Source: Candidatus Allofournierella merdigallinarum
Lineage (GTDB): Bacteria; Bacillota; Clostridia; Oscillospirales; Ruminococcaceae
NCBI GenBank assembly: GCA_019117205.1
Contig: DXAC01000016.1
Coordinates: 1 to 64,000 of the forward strand
Direction: 5' to 3'
Length of the DNA stretch: 64,000 nt
In this document: in pieces, positions 26,304-38,875 of the stretch
Position numbering within the stretch: the stretch's first letter is position 1
Layout of the letters: the number at the start of each line of letters is the position of its first letter
The notes under the pieces: generated by a model
The model's input: the letters and a program-made list of their open reading frames with translations, nothing else
Told to the model about the DNA's origin: nothing
The model's database searches: none
Position numbers and translations under genes: made by a program

Positions 26304-27299
26304 TCAGCGGTCTGTTGGCTCGTCCTGCCGCCAAAGGGTCAGCCGGAGAACACTTTCCAGCACTGCATAGAGCGCGACGGCCACCGGCCAGACCACCCAG
26401 GTGATGTCCCAGCGACCGGTCCAGAAGCTCCAGCCAAGGTAGATCGCGGTGGCAAACGCCCAGTAGGCGGTGCCCACCGCTTCTTTTGCGACGTTTTTCG
26501 CCCTTTCGACGTAGGCATATTCCGCCTCCTGGAGCAGCTTGCCCATGCTGGCCCAGCGCACCCCGCAGAGGATGAACAGCACCACGCCGACGGCTGCCAG
26601 AAAAAGGGTCAGGCAGAGCAGGAAGACCGTGAAGAATAGTTCTTCCCGGAACAAAATGCCCAGAAACAACGGGATGGGCGCGAGGATGCACAGGCAGGTG
26701 GCGATAATATTGCAGGCGACATAAACGCCCCGGTAATTCTTCTTTTTTTCCGCCACCATGCCATGTACGCCATACTCGGTCTCAAACGGCTCGCTGTCGA
26801 TGAATTCGTAAGGCGCGTTTTGAAACCCGCACCAGACAAACAGCGCCACACCGGCCGCCACCAGCACTGCCAGCAGACACAGCCCCGCGGCGGCGGCAAA
26901 TTCCTCGGTGACGCCTCCAAGGCCGGTCTGGGCCGCCGCGCCCAGCAAGAGCAGGGGCATCACCGCCGTGATGCAGAGAAAGGCGCCCGCGGCGATGAGC
27001 ACGGCAGCCTTGCGGCGCCACTGGAGATACGTCTGGCCTTGTGCAAGGCTGATATGCTTTACAGGCCGCTCCTCCCCGTCGCCGGTGAACTGCTCGGTCT
27101 CCAGCTCGTCCTTTAAAAGGTAATCGGTGCTGACGCCGAACAGCGCGCTGAGCTGGAGGATCTTTTCCAGCTCCGGCACGGTCTGGGCGCTCTCCCACTT
27201 GGACACCGCCTGGCGGGACACTTTCATTTTTTCCGCCAGCTCCTCCTGGGACCAGCCGCTTTTCTTGCGCAGCCGGATGAGTTTGTCGGCAAAGATCAT
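26304..27299 (-). CDS. HTH (Xre-type) transcriptional regulator with a membrane domain
   Basis: A 331-aa protein. Residues 1-65 are a helix-turn-helix domain (LRKKSGWSQEELAEKMKVSRQAVSKWESAQTVPEL...YLL). A linker and about six hydrophobic helices follow, in two groups (about 95-170 and 190-330). Such membrane-linked Xre regulators are common in Clostridia, but ligands are unknown. GGGAGGA lies 8 nt before the ATG at 27299. No obvious partner gene exists; the palindrome just beyond its end and repeats upstream are candidate operators. Confidence 0.85.
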   Translation of the reverse strand: MIFADKLIRLRKKSGWSQEELAEKMKVSRQAVSKWESAQTVPELEKILQLSALFGVSTDYLLKDELETEQFTGDGEERPVKHISLAQGQTYLQWRRKAAVLIAAGAFLCITAVMPLLLLGAAAQTGLGGVTEEFAAAAGLCLLAVLVAAGVALFVWCGFQNAPYEFIDSEPFETEYGVHGMVAEKKKNYRGVYVACNIIATCLCILAPIPLFLGILFREELFFTVFLLCLTLFLAAVGVVLFILCGVRWASMGKLLQEAEYAYVERAKNVAKEAVGTAYWAFATAIYLGWSFWTGRWDITWVVWPVAVALYAVLESVLRLTLWRQDEPTDR

Positions 27300-27482
27300 T
27301 GTTTGTTCCTCCCTGTTTGAGATAGGCCGCGGCCGATGAACCCCGTCCGCTGGCACCAGCATACCCGAAACACAGGTTGCGCGCCACCAAACGGCGGCTT
27401 GAAGTTTGTCAACCCCAGGTTGCGCCCCGCCAGAAAAACGCGCCGGCGCGCTCGCAAAGAGTATGGAACGGTCTGATACAAG

Positions 27483-27516
27483 AAAAACGGGCCCGCCGCA
27501 CGAAGCGACGAGCCCG
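27483..27516 (-). terminator. Intrinsic terminator of pfkA
   Basis: A GC-rich stem (CGGGCCCGCCGC with GCGACGAGCCCG, 27488-27516) is followed on the minus strand by five U residues (27483-27487). Confidence 0.82.
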
Positions 27517-27529
27517 AAAGCGCCATGGT

Positions 27530-28504
27530 TCAGATGGAGATGGTCTCGGCCACGTCCAGCAGCGTGGTCTCAATGCTCTTGTGCATGGACAGAGCCACGT
27601 TGATGTCGAAGTCCACGATCTTGTCGGCGGACACGGCCACCACCCGGTTGAAGATGCCCTTTTCCAGCAGGGTGACCGCCTGGTAGCCCATGCGGGAAGC
27701 GGTGACCCGGTCCCGCAGGGTGGGAGAGCCGCCCCGCTGCACATGGCCCAGCACGGTGGCGCGGGAGTCGATGCCGGTGCGGGCCTGGATCTCGTTGGCC
27801 AGATCCTGGGCGTGGCCCGCGCCCTCGGCCACGATCACGATGAAGTGCTTCTTGCCGGTCTTCTGGGTGAAGTTCATCCGGTCCAGGATGTCCCGCTCCA
27901 GGTCGTAGGGGCGCTCGGGGATGAGGATGGCCAGCGCGCCGGTGGCGATGCCCACGTTCAGGGCGATGTAGCCGGCGTTGCGGCCCATCACCTCCACCAC
28001 GCTGCAACGGTCGTGGCTCTGGGTGGTATCCCGCAGCTTATCCACCATCTCCACCGCGGTATTCATGGCGGTGTCGTAGCCGATGGTGTACTCGCTGCAG
28101 GCGATATCGTTGTCGATGGTGCCGGGGATACCGATGCAGGGGATGCCCAGGTTAGCGATGGCCTTGGCGCCGCGGAACGAACCGTCGCCGCCGATGACCA
28201 CCAGCGCGTCGATGCCCAGTTTCTGGCACATCTCCGCGCCCTTGCGCTGGCCCTCTTCGGTTTTGAACTCGAGGCAGCGGGCGGTGTACAGGATGGTACC
28301 GCCCCGGTGGATGATCTCGGAAACGCTCCGCAGGTTCATCTCGTAGGTCTCGCCGTTCAGAAGACCGTTGTAGCCGCGCTGGATCCCGATGACCCGGATG
28401 CCGTGGCCGATGGCAGTACGCACAACAGCGCGCACGGCAGCATTCATGCCGGGCGCGTCGCCGCCGCTGGTAAGAACGCCGATGGTCTTGATCTCTTTAG
28501 CCAT
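27530..28504 (-). CDS. pfkA: ATP-dependent 6-phosphofructokinase
   Basis: Phosphorylates fructose 6-phosphate, the committing step of glycolysis. The 324-aa protein has TSGGDAPGMNAAVR near the N-terminus. GGDGSFRGA follows; Gly rather than Asp after GGD indicates ATP rather than pyrophosphate use. PGTIDNDI with the catalytic aspartates, EVMGRNAGYIAL and LGHVQRGGSPT complete the pattern. It has its own promoter and terminator, so it is separate from the dnaE operon upstream. Confidence 0.96.
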   Translation of the reverse strand: MAKEIKTIGVLTSGGDAPGMNAAVRAVVRTAIGHGIRVIGIQRGYNGLLNGETYEMNLRSVSEIIHRGGTILYTARCLEFKTEEGQRKGAEMCQKLGIDALVVIGGDGSFRGAKAIANLGIPCIGIPGTIDNDIACSEYTIGYDTAMNTAVEMVDKLRDTTQSHDRCSVVEVMGRNAGYIALNVGIATGALAILIPERPYDLERDILDRMNFTQKTGKKHFIVIVAEGAGHAQDLANEIQARTGIDSRATVLGHVQRGGSPTLRDRVTASRMGYQAVTLLEKGIFNRVVAVSADKIVDFDINVALSMHKSIETTLLDVAETISI

Positions 28505-28602
28505 AGAAAAAGCCTCCTCAAGCGATGTAGCTCAGGGTCCGCCGCGGCCGGACGCCGCCTGGCGCGCATCCGCAGAAAAATGGGTGGTTCTGCCTCACGG
28601 CT

Positions 28603-28631
28603 ATTATACCATTGGTGCAACAAAAACGCAA
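28603..28631 (-). promoter_or_regulatory. Sigma-A promoter of pfkA
   Basis: Minus-strand TTGCGT (28626-28631) and perfect TATAAT (28603-28608) are separated by 17 bp. They lie inside a 209-bp gap between dnaE and pfkA that is otherwise A/T-rich and holds no other feature I can support. Confidence 0.8.
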
Positions 28632-28713
28632 AAAAAACATGGGTCAAAATGTTCACAAATTTTGTCCTGACGCTTCACAGGAAATTGTGCGAATGGCTTT
28701 TTTACGCAGAATT

Positions 28714-32167
<3,454 letters not shown>

Positions 32168-32175
<8 letters not shown>

Positions 32176-33085
32176 GGCTTCTCCTTTTCTGAAGTTCCGC
32201 GGCAAGCTGTTCCAGCTTTTTCAGCCGGTGGGACAGGCCGGATTTGCTGATGGGTTCCTCGCTTTTTTCCGCCAGCTGGGCCAGCGAGAGCTCCGGCCAC
32301 TCCAGCCGGAGCAGCGCCGCCTTGTGAAGCGGCTCGGGCAGGGCGTCAAAATCCCCCTGCCGCTGTAAGTACTCGATGGCCTTTTTGGTGGCCACGTTGG
32401 CGGTGATGACCTTGTCGATGTTTGCCAGCTCGCAGTTGTTCAGCCGGTTGGTCATGTTCCGCAGTTCCTTGATCATCTTGTGGTCCATGATCTGCATGGC
32501 GGCGCCTCCCGCCCCCATAAAGGTGAGCAGGTCCGCCACCTGCTCGCTGGCCTTGACATAGATCACGTTCACCCCTTTGCGGACGGTGCGCCGCGGAGTG
32601 AACTCGTGCTCGGCCAGGATCCCCTCCAGATCCCGTGCCAGGTTGTAGCGGGGGCAGAGGAATTCCAGGTTGTACTCCTTGCTGGGGTCGGTCATGGTAC
32701 CGCAGCACAAAAAGGCCGAGGCCACAAAGGCGGAAAAGCAGTGGCCGCAGCGGATCAGCTCCGGGTCCACCCGGCGGCTGACCTCTGTACCCTGGATGTG
32801 GAACAGCCGGAACATGGCTTCCACCTGCTCCGGCTCGTCCACCTTGAATTCGTACACCGGCCCGCTGGGCCGCTCTTTTTCATAAAGGGCTCCCTTGATG
32901 CCGCAGATGGAGAACAGCCGCTTTGCGTACTGGGCCACCGGCAGCAGTTCTGTGTGGAGCACAAGGCCCTTTTCGTCGAAATACCGCCCAAAACAGGCGA
33001 CGCCATAGCTGGCTGCCAGGGCGCAGCAGCCCCGCGTGATCTTTTTTTGTGCGATCTCCAGTTTTACTTCCTGGGCAAAGCTCAC
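32168..33085 (-). CDS. whiA: WhiA-family DNA-binding protein
   Basis: A 305-aa protein with a degenerate LAGLIDADG-like N-terminal domain (about residues 10-190) and a C-terminal helix-turn-helix region (LPEPLHKAALLRLEWPELSLAQLAEKSEEPISKSGLSHRLKKLE). In Bacillus, WhiA influences cell division and chromosome segregation. In Clostridia and Bacilli it follows rapZ, as here. GTG start with AAAAGGAGG upstream. Confidence 0.94.
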
Positions 33086-33122
33086 CTGCCGCGCCTCCTT
33101 TTCGCAGATTCCCGCCCCGTTC

Positions 33123-33986
33123 TCAGGAGGTGCGGGTCACGTCCCGGTGATGCACCGCCGGGTGGTAGCCCAGCGTCTCGCAGTAGTCGGCGATCAGGCG
33201 GGCAAAGGTGATGGAGCGATGCTTGCCGCCGGTGCAGCCCACCGCCACGGTGAGCTGGCTCTTGCCCTCTTTGACATACAAGGGCAGCGAGTACTCCAGC
33301 AGCGACTGGATGCGCCGCAGCAGCTCCCGGGACTGCTCCCCCGCCATGACGTAGTCCACCACCTCCTGGTCCAGGCCGGTCTTGGCTTTCAGCTCGGGCA
33401 CATAAAAGGGGTTGGGCAGGCAGCGCACGTCGAACACCACGTCCGCCTCCTTGGGCAGGCCGAACTTGAAGCCAAAGGAGACGATGTTCAGCACCATCGA
33501 CTGGTGCTGGCCCTGCAAAAACAGCTTGCAGATGCGCTCTTTGTGCTGGGCGGTGGACAGCAGCGAGGTGTCCACCACGAAATCCGCCCGCTCGAACAGC
33601 GGACGCAGGATCTTTCGCTCTTCGGCGATGGCCTGGGCGGTGGGTACGCCCTCGGAGCTGGTGAGGGGGTGGATGCGGCGGGTCTCCTTATAGCGGCGCT
33701 GAAGCACCTCGTCGGCGGAGTCCAGAAAAAGGATCCTGTACTCCACCCCGCACTGATCCAGCCCGGCCAGCACCTGCTCCAGGTCCTCGGCGCTGCGGCA
33801 GCCCCGGACGTCCAGCACCACCGCCACCTTTTGCAGCATGTTTTCGCCCTGGCGGGCAAAATCCACAAGGCGGGGCATGAGCCCCGCCGGGATGTTGTCG
33901 ATACAGAAATAGCCGATGTCCTCCAGGGCGTTCATCGCCAGCGATTTGCCGGCCCCGGAAAGACCGGTCACGATCAGAAATTCCAT
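33123..33986 (-). CDS. rapZ: RapZ/YvcJ-family nucleotide-binding protein
   Basis: A 287-aa P-loop protein with Walker A GLSGAGKS (residues 8-15). It has the family blocks ALEDIGYFCIDNIPAGL, VVLDVRGC, FSYGFK-like SFGFKFGLPKEADVVFDVRCLPNPFY and C-terminal VAVGCTGGKHRSI. RapZ of enterobacteria controls glucosamine-6-phosphate synthase through a small RNA; the Bacillus YvcJ role is less clear. It lies between murB and whiA. Confidence 0.94.
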   Translation of the reverse strand: MEFLIVTGLSGAGKSLAMNALEDIGYFCIDNIPAGLMPRLVDFARQGENMLQKVAVVLDVRGCRSAEDLEQVLAGLDQCGVEYRILFLDSADEVLQRRYKETRRIHPLTSSEGVPTAQAIAEERKILRPLFERADFVVDTSLLSTAQHKERICKLFLQGQHQSMVLNIVSFGFKFGLPKEADVVFDVRCLPNPFYVPELKAKTGLDQEVVDYVMAGEQSRELLRRIQSLLEYSLPLYVKEGKSQLTVAVGCTGGKHRSITFARLIADYCETLGYHPAVHHRDVTRTS

Positions 33987-34007
33987 GGTCCTTTTCCCCG
34001 CGCCGGC

Positions 34008-34916
34008 TCATTCCACCACGCGGATCTCCTTTTCCAGTTGGTAGCCCGTCTTCTCCCGGACGGTGCGCTGCACCAGTTCGGCCAGGGCCAGCACATCGGC
34101 GCAGGTGGCGCCGCCCAGGTTGACGATGAAGCCGCAGTGTTTTTCGCTGACGGCGGCGCCCCCCACCCGCGCGCCCCGCAGGCCGCACTGGTCGATGAGC
34201 GCCCCCGCAAAGGCGCCCTGGGGCCGCTTGAAAGCGCTGCCGGCGCTGGGATAGTCCAGCGGCTGCTTTTCCACCCGCCGGGCCATCAGCTGGCGCATTT
34301 TTTCCCCGATCTTTTCCGGGTCGCCGGCTTCCAGCCGAAACCGCGCCGTGAGGATGCACCAGTTCTTTTCTGTGAACAGGCTGTGGCGGTAGCCCAGCTC
34401 CAGTTCCCCGGCTGGCAAACCGCGAAGCCCCCCCGTGTCGTCTAAAAAGACTACGCTGTGCAGCACGTCCTTGATCTCGCCGCCGTAGGCGCCGGCGTTC
34501 ATGTACACCGCGCCGCCAACGCTGCCGGGGATGCCATAGGCAAATTCCAGCCCGGTGAGGCCCCAGGCCTGGGCGGCGCGGCACAGCTGGTTCAGCCCGA
34601 GGCCCGCGTCCGCCTCCACGATGCCGTCGTCGCCCAGCCGGGGCGCGCCGGAAAAGGCGGCGGTGCAGATCACCGCGCCGTCAAAACCCGCGTCGGAGAA
34701 GAGCACATTAGAGCCTTTTCCAAGCAGATAGCGGCGTACCCCCAGCTGGTCGCACAGCCCGAGGGCGCGGATCAGCTGGCGCCCGTCGGCGGGGGTGCAC
34801 AGCACCTTTGCCGGCCCGCCGATGCGAAAACTGGTGTGCTTTGCCAGCGGCTCGTCACAGACATATGGAATGGAGTACTTCTCCAGGTTTTGGCAAAGGG
34901 TCTGCTGTTGCTCCAC
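34008..34916 (-). CDS. murB: UDP-N-acetylenolpyruvoylglucosamine reductase
   Basis: FAD enzyme that reduces UDP-GlcNAc-enolpyruvate to UDP-MurNAc in peptidoglycan synthesis. The 302-aa protein has KHTSFRIGGPAKVLC, LGKGSNVLFSD, the FAD/substrate motifs GIPGSVGGAVYMNAGAYGGEIKDVL and the active-site serine in DYPSAGSAFKRP. It is of the shorter type typical of Firmicutes. GTG start at 34916. Together with rapZ it suggests control of amino-sugar flow to the wall, which is inference. Confidence 0.95.
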   Translation of the reverse strand: MEQQQTLCQNLEKYSIPYVCDEPLAKHTSFRIGGPAKVLCTPADGRQLIRALGLCDQLGVRRYLLGKGSNVLFSDAGFDGAVICTAAFSGAPRLGDDGIVEADAGLGLNQLCRAAQAWGLTGLEFAYGIPGSVGGAVYMNAGAYGGEIKDVLHSVVFLDDTGGLRGLPAGELELGYRHSLFTEKNWCILTARFRLEAGDPEKIGEKMRQLMARRVEKQPLDYPSAGSAFKRPQGAFAGALIDQCGLRGARVGGAAVSEKHCGFIVNLGGATCADVLALAELVQRTVREKTGYQLEKEIRVVE

Positions 34917-34955
34917 GGCGCTCCGCCTCCGAAGTTATAGTTGTCCGCTGCCCGC

Positions 34956-35921
34956 TCAGGTGCGGACCTGGTCGCCCAGCCGGGCGGCACCCACCACGCC
35001 GGCGTCGTTGAACAGCTCGGCGGGTTTGATCTTCACACGGCGCTTGCCGTCGCGGGCGTAGTCCTCCCAGTCCACCTGGCGGCGCACCGGGGCCAGCAGG
35101 GTCTCGCCCTCACGGGAGACGCCGCCGCCGATGCAGATGATCTCCGGCTGGAAGATGTTGATCACGTTGGTCAGGCCGCAGGCCACATACTCCACGTACT
35201 TGTCGATGAGGCGGGTGGCCAGCTCGTCGCCGGCGCGCATACCGTCGAAAGCGGTCTTGGCGTTGACGTTGTTCACGTCGCCCTCCACCAGCTTCCACAT
35301 CATGTTGTCCGGATGGGAGAGCAGCGCGGCCTTGGTGTCCTCGGTGAGGGCCCGGGCGGAGGCGTACTTCTCCCAGCAGCCGTTGCGCCCGCACATGCAG
35401 GGGCGGCCGTCTTTCTGGATGACCATGTGGCCCAGCTCCGCGCCGGCGTAGTTGAAGCCGGCGAAGATCTTGCCGTCGATGATGATGCCGCCGCCGATGC
35501 CGGTGCCCAGGGTGATGACCACCGCATAGCGGGTCCCTTTCGCGCCGCCGGCTATGTACTCGCCGTAGGCCGCCGCATTGGCGTCGTTCTCGATGAACAC
35601 CTGGCAGTGGAGCAGGTCCTCCATCTTCTGCTTGAGCTCCCAGTCGCGGTAGCCGAAGTTGGCGTTGAAGTCCACCACACCCAGCTGACTGTTCACGCTG
35701 CCGGGGGTGCCGATGCCCACCCATTTGATGTTCTCAAAGGAGAGGCCGTTCTCCTGTACCACACGGGTGCAAAGATCGGCGATCTTCTTCTCAATGGCCT
35801 CGGGGGGCTGGGGCAGATCGGTGGTGGTGGTGCTTTTTGCGATGATGTGGCAGTCCTCGTCCACCACACCGGCAGTGATGGTGGTACCGCCCAGATCGAC
35901 GCCAATGGTGTACATGTTCAT
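34956..35921 (-). CDS. glk: ROK-family glucokinase
   Basis: Phosphorylates glucose with ATP. The 321-aa protein has the ASKHA motif GVDLGGTTITAGVVD, an FIENDANAAAYGEY catalytic region and VVITLGTGIGGGIIIDGKI. The ROK zinc signature appears as CMCGRNGCWEKYAS. The first ATG overlaps the preceding phosphoesterase stop by 4 nt. TAGGAGG gives a strong ribosome-binding site. Encoded in the hprK operon with other carbon-control genes. Confidence 0.93.
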   Translation of the reverse strand: MNMYTIGVDLGGTTITAGVVDEDCHIIAKSTTTTDLPQPPEAIEKKIADLCTRVVQENGLSFENIKWVGIGTPGSVNSQLGVVDFNANFGYRDWELKQKMEDLLHCQVFIENDANAAAYGEYIAGGAKGTRYAVVITLGTGIGGGIIIDGKIFAGFNYAGAELGHMVIQKDGRPCMCGRNGCWEKYASARALTEDTKAALLSHPDNMMWKLVEGDVNNVNAKTAFDGMRAGDELATRLIDKYVEYVACGLTNVINIFQPEIICIGGGVSREGETLLAPVRRQVDWEDYARDGKRRVKIKPAELFNDAGVVGAARLGDQVRT

Positions 35922-36667
35922 AATGATCCTCCTATCCGATTTACAACCGGTTTGTTATGCAATTCCAGTTCCCGCAAAAGCCGTTGCCACGAGCTGTTGA
36001 TCACCAGCTCTTCCGGGAAGTCTATCTCCTCCAGCAGGCTCAGCAGATGCCCCACCCCCGCCTGCAGGTGGTAGATGGAGTGGGCGTCGCTGTTCACCGC
36101 GATGGGGCAGCCCGCCTTTTTGCAGGCCAGCGCCAGAGCTTTCATGTTGGCGGCCCCCTGCGGGCGCACCGCCCAGGAGTTGCCATTGAGCTCCACCACC
36201 TTGTGGTGTTCGGCAAAGGCCCGGGCCACCCGCTCGTAGTCGTAAACGTGCTCTGCCTGCTCCGAGTGGCCGATCATGTCCACCGTTGGGTCCGCGGCGA
36301 TCTTCAGCCACAGGTGGGTGGCCTGCTCCACCGAAAGGGCGCCGGGCAGACAGTCGCCGTGGATGGAGGCGATGACCCAGTCCATCGAGGCGCGCAGCTC
36401 CACCGGTAGGTCCAGCGTCCCCTCGGTGTCCAGCACGTTGGCCTCGGCCCCTTTCAGCACCGGGATGCCCTCCATCACATCCGGCAGCTTCAGCAGATTG
36501 TAAAAGTGCCAGATGTGGGGCGAGTCGGGCATGGCGGGGGCATGGTCGGTGATGGCCAGCGCCCGGTAGCCCATCTCCCTTGCCGCCCGGGCCATCTCGG
36601 TGACCGTGTTGAAAGCGTGGCTGGACGCCAGGGTGTGGGTGTGCAGGTCCGCAATGATGGGATACAA
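35918..36667 (-). CDS. PHP-domain phosphoesterase (YcdX type)
   Basis: A 249-aa metal-dependent hydrolase of the PHP family. The metal ligands appear in ADLHTHTLASSHAFNT, ITDHAPAM, GAEANVLD, ASIHGD, IGHSE and NSDAHSIY. Substrates of this subfamily are phosphate esters, but none is fixed for this protein. TTG start at 36667, 9 nt after AAGGAAG, and ATGA-type overlap with glk. The same order (hprK, PHP, glucokinase) argues for a role in sugar-phosphate handling, which is inference. Confidence 0.88.
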   Translation of the reverse strand: MYPIIADLHTHTLASSHAFNTVTEMARAAREMGYRALAITDHAPAMPDSPHIWHFYNLLKLPDVMEGIPVLKGAEANVLDTEGTLDLPVELRASMDWVIASIHGDCLPGALSVEQATHLWLKIAADPTVDMIGHSEQAEHVYDYERVARAFAEHHKVVELNGNSWAVRPQGAANMKALALACKKAGCPIAVNSDAHSIYHLQAGVGHLLSLLEEIDFPEELVINSSWQRLLRELELHNKPVVNRIGGSL

Positions 36668-36688
36668 AATTGTATGCTTCCTTTCCGA

Positions 36689-37621
36689 TTAAATGCTCAC
36701 GTCGTCCTCAAGGCCCAGCCGGGCAAGCAGCTCCTTGGCGGCGTTGTAGCCCATCTTCTTCTGGCGGTTGTTGATGGCCGCCGTCTCCAGGATCACTGCC
36801 AGGTTGCGCCCGGGCATCACCGGGATCACCGTGCTGGGGATCTGCACCCCCAAAATGTCATAGGTCTCGTTCTCCAGGCCGGTGCGGTCGTAGTTTTTGG
36901 CCTTGTCCCAGGGCTCCAGCTGGACCACCAGGTCCACCCGCTCGCTCACCTTGACCGCGCCGATGCCGTAGACCCGGGCCACGTTGACGATGCCGATGCC
37001 CCGCAGTTCGATGAAATGGCGGATATTTTCCGGCGCGGTGCCCACGATGGTGCGGTTGGAGGTCTTGCGAAGCTCCACCGCGTCGTCCGCTACCAGCCGG
37101 TGGCCGCGCTTGACCAGCTCCACCGCCGTTTCGCTTTTGCCCACACCGCTGTCGCCCAGGATCAGGATGCCCTCGCCGTACACCTCCACAAAGACGCCGT
37201 GGCGGGTGACCCGGGGGGCCAGTTCCACATTCAGGATGTTGATCAGCGAGCTGAGCAGCGTGGAGGTGCTCTCGGTGGAGACCAGCAGCGGCACCTCGTA
37301 CTGGCGGGCGAATTCCAGGAATTCCGGCAGCACCTCCAAGCCGCGGCTGATGATCACGGCCGGGGGCTTGAGGGAAAGCATCTTTTCCAGATGCCGGCGC
37401 CGGTCTGCCTCCGGCAGCTCTTTCAGGTAGGAGATCTCCACCATGCCGCAGATCTGGATGCGGGTGGGATCGAAATACTGGTAGTAACCCGCCAGCATGA
37501 TGCCCGGCCGGTTCACGTCGGCGGTGTAGATGGGGATGTCGGAAAGCTCCTTGGGGGCATAGATGGTATCCATCTTCAAGGTGGCCGCAAGGTTGCTCAG
37601 TGGCACGGAAAACGCTGGCAT
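36689..37621 (-). CDS. hprK: HPr kinase/phosphorylase
   Basis: Phosphorylates and dephosphorylates Ser46 of HPr, the signal for CcpA catabolite control in Firmicutes. The 310-aa protein has an N-terminal HPrK domain, Walker A GDSGVGKSETA (about residues 152-162), RLVADDAVEL and the signature EIRGIGI-like ELRGIGIVNVARVYG. The start at 37621 (MPAFSVPL) follows AAAGGGTG; the 33-codon upstream extension is not family sequence. First gene of the operon; a cre-like site exists at 63.86 kb. Confidence 0.95.
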   Translation of the reverse strand: MPAFSVPLSNLAATLKMDTIYAPKELSDIPIYTADVNRPGIMLAGYYQYFDPTRIQICGMVEISYLKELPEADRRRHLEKMLSLKPPAVIISRGLEVLPEFLEFARQYEVPLLVSTESTSTLLSSLINILNVELAPRVTRHGVFVEVYGEGILILGDSGVGKSETAVELVKRGHRLVADDAVELRKTSNRTIVGTAPENIRHFIELRGIGIVNVARVYGIGAVKVSERVDLVVQLEPWDKAKNYDRTGLENETYDILGVQIPSTVIPVMPGRNLAVILETAAINNRQKKMGYNAAKELLARLGLEDDVSI

Positions 37622-37728
37622 AACAACACCCTTTCTTTTCATGGCTGCACCGCAAAACGCCCGGCGCGGTGTGCCGGCGCCGCCCGCCGGGAGATCATGG
37701 TCCCGGCACAGGGCCTGCAATTATGTTT

Positions 37729-37757
37729 ATTATATAATATACCACCCCGCTTGGCAA
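37729..37757 (-). promoter_or_regulatory. Sigma-A promoter of the hprK-...-dnaE operon
   Basis: Minus-strand TTGCCA (37752-37757) and perfect TATAAT (37729-37734) are separated by 17 bp, with a 5' UTR of about 100 nt. No other clear promoter is seen before dnaE, so hprK to dnaE may be one transcript. Confidence 0.82.
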
Positions 37758-37798
37758 TTTTTTTGCGGCTTTTCCGAAAAAATATTCCCGCACACATC

Positions 37799-37825
37799 AA
37801 AAAGGCGGGCCGTTTCCAGCCCGCC
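37799..37825 (-). terminator. Intrinsic terminator of the ger operon
   Basis: GGCGGGC (37804-37810) pairs with GCCCGCC (37819-37825), followed on the minus strand by five U residues. It lies just past the germination operon and ahead of the hprK promoter. Confidence 0.8.
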
Positions 37826-37834
37826 CCCCGGCGC

Positions 37835-38875
37835 TTACACCATGCGGAGCAGGCAGTCGAAGCGCACCAGCTCTTCCCCGCCAGCCTCCAGTGCGCTGCG
37901 GGCCGCCTCCTCGCTGAGATTGGCCAGATAGCTGCCCAGCAAAAACACGTCGTTTTTGCGGCCGATGGTCTCGGCGGCCAGCTCCTCCAGCAGCCGGCAG
38001 ACCTGCCGGTCGATGGTCTGCTCCAGCTGCCGGTCCTGCCCGGGTTGGGCGGCGCCCGACGGGCTCACTAGCCGCTGGATGTTGCCGGTGAGCCCCACCG
38101 TGAGCTCCATCCCCCCGCCGGAAAAGCCCGGCTCAAACGTCAGCCGGGGCGAGCGGAGCTCAAAGCGCACCTGGGGCTCGTCCAGGGCCAGCTCCAGGGT
38201 GTCCGTCTGCCCCGCCAGCAGCCGTGCCAGCTGGGCCTTTGCCCCCTGCCAGAACGCCACCGGAAGGCCCTGCTCATACAGGGCAAGGCCGGAGAAGGTC
38301 ACCGTGTCCTGTTCCGCCGCAAGGGCGGCGATCACCCCGCCGCCGCCCTGTGCGCCGAACTGGTAAAGGTAGGTCTTGTAGACGCCCCGGCTCTCGAGCT
38401 GCTCCACACCGGACAAAAAGCCCACTCCGTCCTGCCAAAGCTGCTCCAGGGCGGCGACGCTGCCGCCGGCGCCGCCCGCGTCCAGCAGGTACACCGCGAT
38501 GTTTGGCCGGCCGTTGCTGTAGCTGGCCAAAAAGCGGCAGGCTTCAAAGGCGCCCTGCCGCGCCAGCTCCGGGCCCAGGAACAGCAGCTCGTTCTGGCCG
38601 TAAAACAGCCGCCGGTTTTCCTGGGCCTCGGCATTTTTCAGCGCCTCGTACACCGTATCCCCGCTGCCAGCAAGGCAGCGAGCCTCCTCGCTGGCCTGGC
38701 CGGCGTCGGCGCTGGGGGCGGACTCCAGCACCAGCAGCCGCGCCTCGAACTGCCGGTCATACTCCAGATACAGCGCTTTCACCGCCACCTTGTCACCGAT
38801 CCCGGCCCCGGTGCAGCCGGTCAGCAGCAGTACCAGCAGCGGCAGCGCCGTCAGCGCCCATCGACCCCATTTCAT
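37835..38875 (-). CDS. gerAC: Spore germination lipoprotein (GerAC family)
   Basis: A 346-aa protein with a lipoprotein signal (ALPLLVLLLTGC, cysteine about residue 21) and the Ger(x)C fold. Blocks include VKALYLEYDRQFEARLLVLE, RLFYGQNELLFLGPELARQG, TVTFSGLALYEQGLPVAF and a C-terminal membrane-proximal domain. It would be anchored outside the spore inner membrane as part of a germinant receptor. The frame is open well upstream into gerB, but the ATG at 38875 has GGAGAGG and overlaps gerB by 4 nt. Confidence 0.9.
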   Translation of the reverse strand: MKWGRWALTALPLLVLLLTGCTGAGIGDKVAVKALYLEYDRQFEARLLVLESAPSADAGQASEEARCLAGSGDTVYEALKNAEAQENRRLFYGQNELLFLGPELARQGAFEACRFLASYSNGRPNIAVYLLDAGGAGGSVAALEQLWQDGVGFLSGVEQLESRGVYKTYLYQFGAQGGGGVIAALAAEQDTVTFSGLALYEQGLPVAFWQGAKAQLARLLAGQTDTLELALDEPQVRFELRSPRLTFEPGFSGGGMELTVGLTGNIQRLVSPSGAAQPGQDRQLEQTIDRQVCRLLEELAAETIGRKNDVFLLGSYLANLSEEAARSALEAGGEELVRFDCLLRMV

